Shown: positions 6,935-17,558, counted from the first letter of the stretch. The stretch: 64,000 nucleotides of DNA from Deltaproteobacteria bacterium (GCA_023489335.1 JAMDCP010000002.1:186001-250000), one strand, 5' to 3'. The notes: generated by a model not told the origin, from the letters alone. Made by a program: numbers and translations.

Positions 6935-8872
6935 ATGGGAATCATGGTTGAACCAAAAGGTTCGTTGACAAGCACGGAAGTGCTCAACAACTACAAAATT
7001 GAAGAAATAAATACCGATCTTTTAATTGTCGGCGGCGGTATGGTTGGATGCGGCGCGGCATTCGAGGTTAAAAAATGGGCGCCGAAAGATATGAAAATAA
7101 CGATGGTTGAGAAGGCCGCTATAGAAAGAAGCGGCGCTGTTGCAATGGGGCTTTCCGCAATCAACACTTATCTTGGAGAAGAAAATACTCCTGAGGATTA
7201 TGTGAAACATGTTGCAAACGACCTTATGGGTATTGTAAGGGAAGACCTTATCTATGATGTAGGCAGACATGTCGATAGCTCCGTAAAGTTATTCGAGAAA
7301 TTCGGGCTTCCGATATTTAAAGAAGACGAGGAAGACACAAGGACTATAGCGGAAGGCGCAAAACCTATGAGAGCGGGAAGATGGCAGATAATGATTCACG
7401 GTGAATCATACAAAGTTTTAGTTGCCGAAGCCGCAAGGAAAGCGCTTGGAGAAGAAAATATTTATGAGAGAGTTTTTATTATCGAGCTCCTTATGGATGA
7501 AGGCAAGGAAAACAGGGTTGCAGGCGCCATAGGATTCAGCCTGAGAGAGGCCAAAATATACATCTTTAAAGCAAAAGCAGTAATTATGGCATGCGGCGGC
7601 ACGGTCAATGTCTTCAGGCCGCGGTCTCAGGCCGAAGGAATGGGAAGAACCTGGTATGCCGTGTGGAATGCCGGTTCTACATATGCCATGGCATATAATG
7701 CCGGAGCCGAAATGACCACGATGGAAAACAGGTTTGTTCCTAACAGGTTTAAAGATGGCTACGGGCCTGTCGGTGCATGGTTTACCCTGTTTAAATCAAG
7801 GGTTATAAATGCCCATGGCGAAGATTATATGCAAAAGTGGGGAGAAATGCTTAAAGATTATCCCCCGTACGGACTTGCCAAGATTCCCGCAACATGCTTA
7901 TGGAATCATGTTATGTTGAAGGACTGGATGGAAGGCAATGGTCCGTTTTATATGAATACATCCGGCGCAATGAAAAAGCTTTTCGAAACGCTTCCCGAAA
8001 AGAGGAAAAAATCTCTCGAAGCAGACGCTTGGGAAGACTTCCTCGATATGACCGTTGCCCAGGCAGGACTCTGGGCCGCAATGGATATCGATCCTCAAGA
8101 AACAAACTCCGAGGTTATGCCGACGGAACCATATTTTCTCGGTTCGCATTCCGGCGCTTGCGGAATATGGGTTAGCGGCCCCTCCGATATCGCTCCTAAG
8201 GAATGGCAGTGGGGTTATAACCGTATGACGAGCGTGAACGGACTTTTCACGGGCGGCGACGGAGTCGGCGCGTCCGGCCATAAATTCTCTTCCGGTTCAT
8301 ATACGGAAGGAAGAATAGCCGCAAAATCTGCGGTAAGGTTTATTCTGGATGACCCGGGCTTTACCCCTACCGTGCATACCGACAACCAGACTTTAGCCGA
8401 AAGAATATATGCCCCTATGATTCATTTTGAAAAGAATAAAGGTTATTCGACCGAAGAGGGTGTCAACCCACATTATATTAGGCCAAGGATGTATTTGTTC
8501 AGGCTTAATAAACTGATGGACGAATATGTTGCGGGCACATCGACATTCTACAGAACAAGCGAAGCGAACCTCTTAAGAGGGCTGGATTTGTTAAACAGGT
8601 TAAAAGCCGATGCACCTAAGCTCGCAGCAGCTACTTTACATGAACTCATGAGGGCTTGGGAAAATTATCACAGGTCCATTGTCGGGGAACTTCACCTGAG
8701 GCACGTATTGTTTAGACAGGAAACAAGATACCCGGGCTTCTATTACAGAATGGATTACCCGCACCTGGACGAGCAAAACTGGAAGGTATTCGTTAATTCT
8801 AAACTCAATAAAGCAACAGGCGAGCCCGATTTATTTAAAAGGGATTATATTGAATTAGTTCCTAAGAACTAA
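6935..8872 (+). CDS. aprA: Adenylylsulfate reductase alpha subunit
   Basis: A 645-residue flavoprotein of the fumarate reductase/succinate dehydrogenase family, the catalytic subunit of dissimilatory APS reductase. The N-terminus has the dinucleotide fold (DLLIVGGGMVGCGAAFE). Typical AprA stretches follow: ERSGAVAMGLSAINTY, MACGGTVNVFRPR, and FTGGDGVGASGHKFSSGS near the C-terminal part of the FAD domain. Length is normal for the family. A taaggag site lies ten bases upstream. It works in the cytoplasm with AprB and is fed by the QmoABC genes that follow. Confidence 0.97.
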   Translation: MGIMVEPKGSLTSTEVLNNYKIEEINTDLLIVGGGMVGCGAAFEVKKWAPKDMKITMVEKAAIERSGAVAMGLSAINTYLGEENTPEDYVKHVANDLMGIVREDLIYDVGRHVDSSVKLFEKFGLPIFKEDEEDTRTIAEGAKPMRAGRWQIMIHGESYKVLVAEAARKALGEENIYERVFIIELLMDEGKENRVAGAIGFSLREAKIYIFKAKAVIMACGGTVNVFRPRSQAEGMGRTWYAVWNAGSTYAMAYNAGAEMTTMENRFVPNRFKDGYGPVGAWFTLFKSRVINAHGEDYMQKWGEMLKDYPPYGLAKIPATCLWNHVMLKDWMEGNGPFYMNTSGAMKKLFETLPEKRKKSLEADAWEDFLDMTVAQAGLWAAMDIDPQETNSEVMPTEPYFLGSHSGACGIWVSGPSDIAPKEWQWGYNRMTSVNGLFTGGDGVGASGHKFSSGSYTEGRIAAKSAVRFILDDPGFTPTVHTDNQTLAERIYAPMIHFEKNKGYSTEEGVNPHYIRPRMYLFRLNKLMDEYVAGTSTFYRTSEANLLRGLDLLNRLKADAPKLAAATLHELMRAWENYHRSIVGELHLRHVLFRQETRYPGFYYRMDYPHLDEQNWKVFVNSKLNKATGEPDLFKRDYIELVPKN

Positions 8873-8910
8873 GTAATTTTTCATCGCCATAGAATTGTAG
8901 AGAATCTTAA

Positions 8911-8949
8911 CTTTCTCCCTTTATCAAATAATAAAATAAAGGGAGAAAG
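8911..8949 (+). terminator. Hairpin between aprA and qmoA
   Basis: A 14-bp perfect stem (8911-8924 with 8936-8949, arm ctttctccctttat) and an 11-base loop lie 38 bases after the aprA stop. The downstream DNA is T rich but has no compact T run. It is likely a partial terminator or an mRNA stabiliser that keeps aprBA transcript above qmo transcript. Confidence 0.6.
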
Positions 8950-8999
8950 CAGTCTTTGTTTATTATATTTTAAATAATTAAAAAGTTACCGGAGATTTA

Positions 9000-10310
9000 A
9001 TGTCAAACAAATCTACCAGCGAAAATCCAGTTTTAATTATAGGCGGCGGGCATAGCGGAGTTTCTGCCGCCCTTGAAATCACCGAGGCAGCAAATAAAAA
9101 GGTTTATATTGTCGAGAAAAGGCCTTATTTGGGCGGAAGAGTTTTGCAAATGTATAAATACTTTCCGAAATTGTGTCCCCCGTTTTGCGGATTCGAGATA
9201 AACACTAAACGGATAAAGTCGCCTTTTGAAAGTAATATAAAATTTTTTGTTTCATCCACCGTGGAGGAGATTGCTAAGGAGGAAAACGGAACCGGGTATA
9301 TAGTTAAAATAAGGCAAAAGCCGCAGTTTATAAATGATAATTGCACGATATGCGGCGAATGCGCTAAGGTTTGCCCTGAGGCCCGGCCAAACGATTTTAA
9401 TTATGATATGGATATGACAAAAGCTATATATTTGCCAAACATATCTGCATTTCCGTTAAAATTTACGGTAGATGAAAAGTATTGCAAGTTTTCGTCCTGC
9501 AAAAAGTGTGAAGAGGTCTGCAAATATAACGCAATTAATCTTAATGCAAGCGAAAATATTTTTGAACTTAAAGTTTCCGATATTATTTTCGCTTCAGGTT
9601 GGAAGCCTTATAATGTGGAAAAATTGGAAAATTTGGGCTTCGGTAAATTTAAAAATGTTATTACTAATGTTATGTTGGAAAGATTAGCATCGGATGGCGG
9701 TCCAACGGGCGGCAAAATATTAAGGCCGTCGGATGGTAAAGAGGTGAATAATGTTGCCTTTATCCAGTGCGCAGGGTCGCGAAACGAAAATCATCTCCCG
9801 TATTGCTCCGCGGTTTGCTGCATGGCTTCTTTAAAACAGGCTCTTTACTTAAGAGAAAAAAATCCCTCCTCCGCTCCGACAATCTTTTATATAGATTTAA
9901 GGACACCCGGAAGATATGAAAATTTTCTTAACAGAGCGACTTGCGATGAAAACATCAAGTTTAATAAGGGTGTTGTGGGGAAGATTTCGGAAGAAGCCGT
10001 GTCAAACAATCTTATATTAGATGTAGAGGATATTCTTTCCGGAAAAAAGATGAAATTTACAGCTGAAATGGTGGTTTTGGCGGTTGGGATGGTCCCGAAT
10101 ATTAAAGATGATTTGAAAAACATAAAAATAGGCGAAGGTATAAATATAGGCATCGACGAAAATGGCTTTATATTTAATCAAGATGGATTAAACGGTATTT
10201 TTTCGGCAGGAGTTTCAAAGTTTCCTTTAGATGTTTATATGTCGGGCCAATCTGCAACATCCTCGGCGCTTTCCGTTCTTCAACGCAATTATAGAAGGGA
10301 TAATGGATAG
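9000..10310 (+). CDS. qmoA: QmoA, HdrA-like flavoprotein of the quinone-interacting complex
   Basis: A 436-residue HdrA-type protein with an N-terminal FAD fold (PVLIIGGGHSGVSAALEI, YLGGRVLQMYKYFPKLCPPFCG). An internal ferredoxin-like segment has CTICGECAKVCPE and CKFSSCKKCEEVCKYNAI, and a second HdrA block holds FIQCAGSRNENHLPYCSAVCC. QmoA is a cytoplasmic subunit of QmoABC, which connects menaquinol to AprBA. A ccggag site precedes the ATG. It is followed by qmoB and qmoC in the standard order. HdrA of heterodisulfide reductase is the alternative, but the Apr-Qmo context is decisive. Confidence 0.93.
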   Translation: MSNKSTSENPVLIIGGGHSGVSAALEITEAANKKVYIVEKRPYLGGRVLQMYKYFPKLCPPFCGFEINTKRIKSPFESNIKFFVSSTVEEIAKEENGTGYIVKIRQKPQFINDNCTICGECAKVCPEARPNDFNYDMDMTKAIYLPNISAFPLKFTVDEKYCKFSSCKKCEEVCKYNAINLNASENIFELKVSDIIFASGWKPYNVEKLENLGFGKFKNVITNVMLERLASDGGPTGGKILRPSDGKEVNNVAFIQCAGSRNENHLPYCSAVCCMASLKQALYLREKNPSSAPTIFYIDLRTPGRYENFLNRATCDENIKFNKGVVGKISEEAVSNNLILDVEDILSGKKMKFTAEMVVLAVGMVPNIKDDLKNIKIGEGINIGIDENGFIFNQDGLNGIFSAGVSKFPLDVYMSGQSATSSALSVLQRNYRRDNG

Positions 10311-10404
10311 GCTATAGCCGTCATTCTAAGGTTAAATCAAATTTAATAATAAGAGTAAAGCAGCTAAAAAGATTGAAAAGGTTTATTTGTAAAGAGGGGT
10401 AACG

Positions 10405-12717
10405 ATGGATAATAATGTAGGGGTTTATATCTGTTCGGGATGCGATATAGGAAAAAGCCTCAATGTTGAAAGATTGGTCAATACCGCAAAAGATTCTTTC
10501 AAACCGATGGTGTGTTTAAGCCATGAGGCTTTTTGCGGAGAAGAGGGCATAAATCTTATAAAAAAAGACATTGCCGAAAAGTCGGTCAACAAGGTAGTTA
10601 TCGCGGCGTGTTCTATGCGGGCAAAGCAGGATGTATTCAACTTTGACCCCCTAAATGTGCACACCGAAAGGGTTAACCTGAGAGAACATGTCATATGGGT
10701 AAGCCCTCCAAATGACAATAACACACAGCTTCTTGCCGAAGACAACATCGGAATGGGCATTGCCAGGGCCAAAAAGGCGGAATTTCCGGAACCCCTTGTC
10801 CAGGAACTGAATAAAACTATTTTAGTTATCGGAGGCGGCGTAACCGGTCTTAATTCTGCCCTTAATGCGGAAAAAGCTGGATACAGCGTTGTTTTAGTCG
10901 AAAAAAAGTCTAATCTCGGCGGTTTTCCGTATTCAAAATATAAAAAATGGGAGGCCAATCCCCCTTTTGATAAAAATATCTTAATCAAAAACGGAATGGA
11001 CGAACTCATAAGCGGGGTTGAAAATTCCAAAAATATTAAAATTTATAAAAATTCAAAAATAAAGTCTATTTCCGGCGCTCCGGGAAGATTTAATGTGGAA
11101 ATAGAGTCCGAAGGCGAAAGCAATAAAATAGATAACATAAATGAGAACATCGGCGCTATTATAGTTGCAACGGGTTGGAAACCGTACGACGCAAAAAAGT
11201 TAGACTATTTAGGTTACGGTTTGACCCCGGATATTTTGACCAATGTGGAATTAGAAGAACTTTACTCGGACTTATATCAGGACGGTAAAAATGAAAATTT
11301 TACGATAAAAAGAAAATCTAACGGTGAAAATGTTAAGTCTGTTGCCTTTCTACAATGTGCCGGTTCCAGGGACGAAAACCATTTGCCTTATTGTTCGACC
11401 GTTTGCTGCATGTCGTCGCTCAAGGAGGCTGCGTTATTCAGAAAAAATAACCCCGATGCCAATGTATATATAATTTATAAAGATATTAGAACACCGGGCG
11501 AATATGAAAATTTTTACAGAAAGATGCAGGACGACGAAGGTTTGTTTTTGATGAAGGGCATTATTTCGGATGTATCTTTCGATAAAGGCAGTAACATTAT
11601 CAGCTTAAAAGTAAAAGATACTCTTTTCGGCGGGGATATCGATTTAGATGTCGATATGCTGGTTTTAGCGGCAGGGATGGTTCCAAATTCAGGCGATTTT
11701 GAGGCAGGTCCCGAAGTAAAATTAGGGTCAGATAACGATAGTGCAGCTAATGCTAACGGCGCGTCATGCGCGGCAACAACCACTGCGGGTTTATCTGTTT
11801 TGCCTAACAAAAGCGGAATACTTAATCTTACATACAGGCAAGGTAAAGAAATGCCCGACCTGGCTTACGGTTTTCCCGATTCTAATTTTATCTGTTTTCC
11901 TTATGAATCGAGAAGAACTGGAATATACCCGGCAGGTTCCGTCAGGGCGCCTATGGATGCCGTTTTTTCCGTTGACGACGCAAAAGGGGCAGCTTTAAAG
12001 GCTATCCAATGCATGGAACAGACTTCGAGAGGCAGGGCAGTCCACCCCCGCTCGAACGATATGACCTATCCGTTTTTTGATTTGCCGAGGTGTACGCAGT
12101 GTAAAAGGTGCACCGAGGAGTGTCCGTTTGGCGCGATAGACGAGGATGAAAAAGGAACGCCGAAGCCTAATCCTGAAAGGTGCAGAAGGTGCGGCGTATG
12201 CATGGGCGCCTGTCCCGTCAGAATTATATCCTTTAAAAATTATTCTCCCGATATTATAGGTTCGATGATAAAAAGCCTTTACATTCCTGAAGACCCGACT
12301 GATGAAAATTACAGAATATTAGTATTCGCCTGTGAAAATGATGCCTATCCCGCGCTCGATATATTAGGCCTTAATAAAATAAATTTATCGTCCAACATTA
12401 GGGTTGTACCCGTCAGATGCCTTGGTTCCATTAATAATGTATGGTATGCCGATGCCCTTTCGAAGGGCATAGACGGAATACTCCTTCTCGGATGCAAATT
12501 TGGCGACGATTATCAATGCCATTTTGTAAAAGGTTCGGAACTTGCATCTTATAGAATGGGAAATCTTAAAGAAACATTGACAAGGCTTGTTCTGGAGGAA
12601 GAAAGAGTAAGGCAGATCCAGCTTGAATTTTCGGATTATATGAAGCTGCCTGAAATCGTGGATGATTTTGTGAATAAAATAAAATCTCTCGGACCTAATC
12701 CATATAAAGGTTTTTAA
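10405..12717 (+). CDS. qmoB: QmoB, HdrA/MvhD-like subunit
   Basis: A 770-residue protein built from an N-terminal HdrA-like extension with CSGCDIGKSLN, an FAD fold (ILVIGGGVTGLNSALNAEKAGY near residue 139), and the HdrA block FLQCAGSRDENHLPYCSTVCCMSS. A two-cluster ferredoxin (CTQCKRCTEECPFGA and CRRCGVCMGACP) follows near residues 560-610. The C-terminal MvhD-like domain has CLGSINNVW and LLGCKFGDDYQC. This order is diagnostic of QmoB. Together with QmoA it may confurcate electrons to AprBA. A stretch near residues 440-460 (SDNDSAANANGAS) is low complexity and may be a loop insertion. Confidence 0.93.
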   Translation: MDNNVGVYICSGCDIGKSLNVERLVNTAKDSFKPMVCLSHEAFCGEEGINLIKKDIAEKSVNKVVIAACSMRAKQDVFNFDPLNVHTERVNLREHVIWVSPPNDNNTQLLAEDNIGMGIARAKKAEFPEPLVQELNKTILVIGGGVTGLNSALNAEKAGYSVVLVEKKSNLGGFPYSKYKKWEANPPFDKNILIKNGMDELISGVENSKNIKIYKNSKIKSISGAPGRFNVEIESEGESNKIDNINENIGAIIVATGWKPYDAKKLDYLGYGLTPDILTNVELEELYSDLYQDGKNENFTIKRKSNGENVKSVAFLQCAGSRDENHLPYCSTVCCMSSLKEAALFRKNNPDANVYIIYKDIRTPGEYENFYRKMQDDEGLFLMKGIISDVSFDKGSNIISLKVKDTLFGGDIDLDVDMLVLAAGMVPNSGDFEAGPEVKLGSDNDSAANANGASCAATTTAGLSVLPNKSGILNLTYRQGKEMPDLAYGFPDSNFICFPYESRRTGIYPAGSVRAPMDAVFSVDDAKGAALKAIQCMEQTSRGRAVHPRSNDMTYPFFDLPRCTQCKRCTEECPFGAIDEDEKGTPKPNPERCRRCGVCMGACPVRIISFKNYSPDIIGSMIKSLYIPEDPTDENYRILVFACENDAYPALDILGLNKINLSSNIRVVPVRCLGSINNVWYADALSKGIDGILLLGCKFGDDYQCHFVKGSELASYRMGNLKETLTRLVLEEERVRQIQLEFSDYMKLPEIVDDFVNKIKSLGPNPYKGF

Positions 12718-12735
12718 CAAATATAGGAGGCAAAG

Positions 12736-13902
12736 GTGGGTACCACGACAATAAAAACTGATAACGATTTAATAAAATATGTCAAAAATGTTGGGGAAAG
12801 CAATTTTAAGAAATGCTTTCAATGCGGTACATGTTCCGCAGTCTGCCCGTTATCTACGGAAGACAGGCCGTTTCCCAGAAAAGAGATGATATGGGCTGGA
12901 TGGGGATTAAAAGAACAATTAGCAAGCGATTTAGACCCATGGCTTTGTTATTACTGCGGCGAATGTTCCAAAAATTGTCCAAGAAAGGCCGAACCAGGTG
13001 AATTAATGATGTCGCTTCGCCGTTTTTTGATAAGCGCTTACGACTGGACAGGGATATCGAAACTTTTATACAAGTCAAAGTATGCCGAATATATTGCTTT
13101 ACTTATAGTTGCGGTTGTCGTTTTTATCGAATGGGCTGTTCTGTTCGGTTTTTCTCCCGCAAGCGGGGCATCGTTAAACCAGTTGGTTTCCCCCGAAAAA
13201 ATAGACTATTTTTTTGATTGGCCGATGACGGCATTTCTTGGGGTCGTTCTTACATCGTTTATTTATAATATGTACAGGAAAACCGTTTTAAGCGATAAGA
13301 GCGTAAAAATTCCTCTAAAACTTTATTTTACGGAAGGCTGGTCGTTAATTTTTAACTTTTTTACGCAGTACAGGTATGCAAAATGCGATGACGGCAAAGA
13401 GCCTTTTTATAAAAAACTTACGGACGGAAAGTATAACTTCTGGTTAACGCATCTTTTTCTCATGATAAGCTATGTTGCTTTATTTGTCGGGATTGTTTTC
13501 TTTTTGGATTGGTTTCAAAAAGAAAACAGTTTTCCGCTCCTCCATATAGTTTTATTTGATTATTTTGCCAGCATAGGGCTTATGTTCGGCACCGTTTATT
13601 TTGTAATTAAAAGGCTTACCAAAAAGATAGAAAGAAGCAAGTTTTCCCATCATACCGACTGGATGTTTATAATACTTTTATTTTTAACCGGTTTTACCGG
13701 AATTATATTGCGTGCGGCCATAGTATATAAACTCCCTGTTCCGTGGATGTTTTATTTATATTTGATTCACTTATTAATTTTGTTCCCGATGCTGGTGATA
13801 GAAGTGCCATTTTCTAAATGGTCGCATTTAGCATACAGGCCTATGGGGATTTATTTTGCAAATTTAAAAGAGAAGGCTAAAAATTTGAGTAAGCAGGTTT
13901 AA
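12736..13902 (+). CDS. qmoC: QmoC, iron-sulfur and heme b membrane subunit
   Basis: A 388-residue fusion of an HdrC-like domain (CFQCGTCSAVCPL near residue 27 and CYYCGECSKNCPRKAEPGE near 73) to an HdrE/NarI-like domain with about six membrane spans and histidines for b hemes (THLFLMISY, HIVLFDY, FSHHTDWMF, LIHLLIL). It takes electrons from menaquinol in the membrane for QmoAB. It starts at GTG; aggagg at 12725-12730 is five bases upstream, and the gap to qmoB is 18 bases, indicating co-translation. Confidence 0.94.
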   Translation: MGTTTIKTDNDLIKYVKNVGESNFKKCFQCGTCSAVCPLSTEDRPFPRKEMIWAGWGLKEQLASDLDPWLCYYCGECSKNCPRKAEPGELMMSLRRFLISAYDWTGISKLLYKSKYAEYIALLIVAVVVFIEWAVLFGFSPASGASLNQLVSPEKIDYFFDWPMTAFLGVVLTSFIYNMYRKTVLSDKSVKIPLKLYFTEGWSLIFNFFTQYRYAKCDDGKEPFYKKLTDGKYNFWLTHLFLMISYVALFVGIVFFLDWFQKENSFPLLHIVLFDYFASIGLMFGTVYFVIKRLTKKIERSKFSHHTDWMFIILLFLTGFTGIILRAAIVYKLPVPWMFYLYLIHLLILFPMLVIEVPFSKWSHLAYRPMGIYFANLKEKAKNLSKQV

Positions 13903-13979
13903 CCGATAATTAATCGATTTAGCATATATTATGAAGTTAAATTTTTTACTCATTAAATTTTAACGTAGGGGGTTGATGT

Positions 13980-16049
13980 ATGAACATCTTCGATGAAGCT
14001 ATGATTTTCGGAATAGTTGCGGGTCTTGTCGCCGTTATTTACAGCATATCGGTAACTATCTGGGCGCTGAAGCACGATGAAGGTTCCGAGAAAATGAAAC
14101 AGATTGCAAAAGCTATTCAGGAGGGCGCAACCGCTTTTCTTAACAGACAGTACAGAACGGTTGCTATTGTCGGAATTATTATTTTTGCCTTAATACTTAT
14201 CGGCGGAATCTGGATACCGCAGTTCGGAATTCTAACCGCGTCGGGTTTTTTACTGGGAGCTATATTATCTGCTTTAGCGGGTTATCTGGGAATGTTTAAT
14301 GCCGTAAGGGCAAATATAAGGACTGCCCAGATAGCGCATAACGGAGTGAAGCCGGCTTTAAAGTTTGCATTTAAAGGCGGTTCGGTTACAGGTTTAATGG
14401 TTCTCGGTCTCGGCGTCTTAGGCATATCGATATTTATGCTTATAGGATATTCCCTAACCGGTCTCGGTGGAGTAGTTGACTCCTTGATAGGTTTTGCATT
14501 CGGATGCAGCCTTATATCTGTTTTTGCGAGGCTTGGCGGCGGTATTTACACTAAAGCTGCCGATGTAGGAGCAGATTTAGTCGGTAAAGTCGAAGCCGGA
14601 ATTCCGGAAGACGATCCCAGGAATCCCGCTGTTATAGCGGACCAGGTCGGGGACAATGTCGGGGACTGCGCGGGTATGGCAGCCGATGTTTTCGAAACTT
14701 TTGCGGTCACCATAATCGCATCCATACTTTTAGCATATTCTTCTTTTCAAGGGTTAGGCGAAAGCGAATTGATGAAGACAATTTTGTATCCGCTATTGCT
14801 TGGCGGTATCGCGGTTTTTACCTCTATAATCGGCGTATTTTTCGTAAGCGCTCCTACAAAAGAAAAAATTATGCAGGGGCTATATAAAGGATTATTTGCT
14901 ACTGGAATAATTTCGGCAATTGCTTATTACTTTTTTACGGTTAAATTCATGAACGGCGTCGGCGATTATTCTTCTTTAGATTATTATTATGCGGCATTAG
15001 TAGGCTTAGTATTAACCGGGCTTATCATCGTCATTACCGATTATTTTACTTCGACAAGTTTTTCCCCCGTAAAATCTATCGCTAAGGCTTCGACTACCGG
15101 GCACGGAACAAATATTATAGCAGGACTTGCCGTTGGGCAGATGTCAACGGCGCTTCCGGTTATCGCAATTGTTTTCAGTATTTTACTTGCGTATCATTTT
15201 GCCGGCTTTTACGGTATTGCTATTGCCGCTTCCAGTATGCTTTCCATGGCAGGCATGGTAATAGCGGTCGATTCATTCGGACCGATTACCGATAATGCGG
15301 GAGGTATTGCAGAAATGAGCGAACTTCCGGGCGATGTCAGGGAAACTACGGATGCGCTGGACGCAGTCGGCAATACTACAAAAGCAGTAACAAAAGGCTA
15401 TGCAATAGGTTCCGCAGCCCTTGCCGCAATAGTTCTTTTCGGAGAATATTCCAATTTAATTAAAGTAGGCATTCCTGGTATATCGTTTTCTATTTCTAAA
15501 CCGGAAGTTCTTATAGGTCTTTTCCTGGGCGCCATGCTTCCGTATATTTTTGCATCGCTTGCAATGAAAGCGGTCGGAAAGGCTGCCGGCGACATAGTCG
15601 TAGAAGTTAGAAGGCAGTTTAAAGAGATTCCCGGTATTATGGAAGGGACAGGCAAGCCCGAATACGGCAAATGCGTCGATATAGTCACAAAGTCATCGTT
15701 AAGAGAAATGATATTGCCCGCATTTATACCGATCGCAGGTCCGATAATTTTTGGTTTAACAATGGGGCCGCAGGTTCTTGGCGGTATTTTATTAGGGACT
15801 ATCATATCTGGGCTTTTTGTAGCTATTTCGATGACGAGCGGCGGCGCGGCATGGGATAATGCAAAAAAGCTCATAGAAAGAGGTTTATACGGCGGAAAAG
15901 GCAGCGAGGCTCACAAAGCTGCTGTAACCGGCGATACGGTAGGCGATCCTTATAAAGATACGGCAGGGCCGGCTATTAACCCTATGATAAAGGTCGTAAA
16001 CATCTTTACTATCTTGATAATTCCGATAGTTTTAATTTTATGGCATTAA
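13980..16049 (+). CDS. hppA: Proton-translocating membrane pyrophosphatase
   Basis: A 689-residue membrane protein with about 16 spans and the family's PPi-binding motifs ([42 protein letters not shown] in parts, and the second D-rich site [18 protein letters not shown]). At the position that separates K+-dependent (Ala) from K+-independent (Lys) enzymes it has Lys468 in GNTTKA, so a K+-independent, H+-pumping type is expected. Its place just after sat-aprBA-qmoABC fits conservation of the energy of the PPi made by Sat; some sulfate reducers are known to use membrane PPases this way. Confidence 0.95.
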   Translation: MNIFDEAMIFGIVAGLVAVIYSISVTIWALKHDEGSEKMKQIAKAIQEGATAFLNRQYRTVAIVGIIIFALILIGGIWIPQFGILTASGFLLGAILSALAGYLGMFNAVRANIRTAQIAHNGVKPALKFAFKGGSVTGLMVLGLGVLGISIFMLIGYSLTGLGGVVDSLIGFAFGCSLISVFARLGGGIYTKAADVGADLVGKVEAGIPEDDPRNPAVIADQVGDNVGDCAGMAADVFETFAVTIIASILLAYSSFQGLGESELMKTILYPLLLGGIAVFTSIIGVFFVSAPTKEKIMQGLYKGLFATGIISAIAYYFFTVKFMNGVGDYSSLDYYYAALVGLVLTGLIIVITDYFTSTSFSPVKSIAKASTTGHGTNIIAGLAVGQMSTALPVIAIVFSILLAYHFAGFYGIAIAASSMLSMAGMVIAVDSFGPITDNAGGIAEMSELPGDVRETTDALDAVGNTTKAVTKGYAIGSAALAAIVLFGEYSNLIKVGIPGISFSISKPEVLIGLFLGAMLPYIFASLAMKAVGKAAGDIVVEVRRQFKEIPGIMEGTGKPEYGKCVDIVTKSSLREMILPAFIPIAGPIIFGLTMGPQVLGGILLGTIISGLFVAISMTSGGAAWDNAKKLIERGLYGGKGSEAHKAAVTGDTVGDPYKDTAGPAINPMIKVVNIFTILIIPIVLILWH

Positions 16050-16086
16050 TCTAAACCTAAGATTAGGCAAGTAAATATAAATATTT

Positions 16087-16117
16087 AAAAGGCGGGCTTA
16101 CATTCCTCGCCTTTTTT
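16087..16117. terminator. Bidirectional terminator between hppA and the antiporter gene
   Basis: An 8-bp stem (aaaaggcg at 16087-16094 with cgcctttt at 16108-16115) runs into a T6 run on the plus strand and has an A4 run on the left that serves the minus strand. It separates two convergent genes. Confidence 0.75.
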
Positions 16118-16121
16118 ATTT

Positions 16122-17405
16122 TTAAGGGTTTGTTTCGGGGGTTTTACTTAAGTTTGCGTCAATTGTTTGCGAAGCGGCGTTTTTAGCCTTTCTGCTGTAT
16201 ATAAAAACCCCAACCGTAAGCAATATATTCGTGGTTATAATTACCAGAAAGGCGTATTCCGGAAATGCGGATGTTCCGGGGATACCCTCGTTTAAAGGCA
16301 TATAGGCCATAATAGCGGTTGCCAAAGCCCTTCCAATCATCGAGAGCATAAAAAACCGTTCTTCTTTGGGGGCAGCCGCGGCATCTTTTATCTTTTTATT
16401 ATTCTCCGATTTAAAAGCTATCCGCACCGCAATATAGCGGGATAGAATAATCAGGATAATTATTATAAAAAATCTGTCAAAAAACTCCCAATCTAAATTT
16501 GCCAACTCTACCACAACGCCCAAAAATACAAAAAATACCGTCCTTATAAGAAATGAAAACTCATGGTTAAACTGTTTTATAACCGAATTTTTTATGCTCA
16601 TATTAAAAAAATTAATTTTAAACCTGTTTAACAAGTCTTCATTGCCCATTATTATTCCAAAGACAAGTATGGCAATAGCGCCGTTTCCGTGAACATAATG
16701 CATAATTAAAACAAGAACAAGCATGGCGGCAAATGTAACCCCGTAGGCAAATTTTGTTTTTACGAGAGCCTTAAGCGCCATATACCAGACAATCCCTAAT
16801 ACAGCGGCTATAAGCCCTGATATGGCAAAAGAATATGCGGTTTGAAGGGCTATTTTGCCGTAGTTCATGTTTATGGAGGCATGTTTTGCAATACTTATAA
16901 GTATAATCAGGAGTATTATTGCAAACGCATCGTTAAATGTGGATTCGATAGCAATTACGGTTTTGCTTTTTTCGCTTGCGTTAATATTGGGCAAAAGCGG
17001 TATTATAACGGTCGAACTGGAACAGGAGACGATAGTTCCAAGCATAAGCGATTGAATGAAGCCCGCGCCGCCCATTATATAAAAAATAACGCCGACGAAG
17101 ACCGTGGAAAGAAACAAGCCCGACAGGATTAAAATCATCGAAACGAAAGAAGATTTGAAAACGGTGAGGAAATTAAGTTCGAGCCCGCCCTGGAACATGA
17201 TTAAAACTAAAACCAATGTGCTTAGATAAGGGGCAAAGGATAAAAAGACATTTTGGTTAAAAATATGATAGATTGGACCGAGTAGCAAGCCCGCGGCCAT
17301 TAAAAATAATATAGAGGGAATTTTGGTATATTGAAACAGTATTTCTCCCAAAAAACCAAGGATTATTATTATGCCGAAAATTCCAATGGCAATGGATGGG
17401 AACAT
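16122..17405 (-). CDS. Cation:proton antiporter
   Basis: A hydrophobic protein of about 427 residues with 11-13 predicted spans, of the Na+/H+ (cation:proton) antiporter superfamily. The mid-protein ESTFNDAFAI resembles the ESxFND motif of NhaP/CPA1-type exchangers, which points to electroneutral exchange; the ion is unknown. The last 40 residues are a polar cytoplasmic tail. The start is set at 17405 (MFPSIAIG). A longer in-frame version begins at 17468, but its basic N-terminal extension looks unlike the family and overlaps a candidate promoter for the divergent gene; neither start has a clear ribosome-binding site. An acid-stress or ion-homeostasis role is inferred. Confidence 0.85.
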   Translation of the reverse strand: MFPSIAIGIFGIIIILGFLGEILFQYTKIPSILFLMAAGLLLGPIYHIFNQNVFLSFAPYLSTLVLVLIMFQGGLELNFLTVFKSSFVSMILILSGLFLSTVFVGVIFYIMGGAGFIQSLMLGTIVSCSSSTVIIPLLPNINASEKSKTVIAIESTFNDAFAIILLIILISIAKHASINMNYGKIALQTAYSFAISGLIAAVLGIVWYMALKALVKTKFAYGVTFAAMLVLVLIMHYVHGNGAIAILVFGIIMGNEDLLNRFKINFFNMSIKNSVIKQFNHEFSFLIRTVFFVFLGVVVELANLDWEFFDRFFIIIILIILSRYIAVRIAFKSENNKKIKDAAAAPKEERFFMLSMIGRALATAIMAYMPLNEGIPGTSAFPEYAFLVIITTNILLTVGVFIYSRKAKNAASQTIDANLSKTPETNP

Positions 17406-17442
17406 AAATATCTTTTTATTTTTATCTATTTTAAAATTTTTC

Positions 17443-17471
17443 TTGACATAGTTTTTATAAAATAGCATACT
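17443..17471 (+). promoter_or_regulatory. Candidate promoter for the Nramp-family gene and its leader
   Basis: TTGACA (17443-17448), then 17 bases, then CATACT (17466-17471). A start point near 17478 would give a leader of roughly 285 bases. The site overlaps the N-terminal extension of the longer antiporter reading frame, which supports the shorter start for that gene. Confidence 0.45.
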
Positions 17472-17558
17472 TTAAAATATAAGTGCAAATAAAAAAGTGA
17501 ATATTTTTATTGCAATATCTTTAATTCTGAAATAAATAAAACTTAAATGGAGTTATTT

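Noticed and set aside
7898-8281. Long reverse-strand reading frames within aprA, ftsA, ftsZ, qmoB and hppA
   Set aside because: They are shadows of strongly conserved genes on the plus strand, with no ribosome-binding sites or family motifs.
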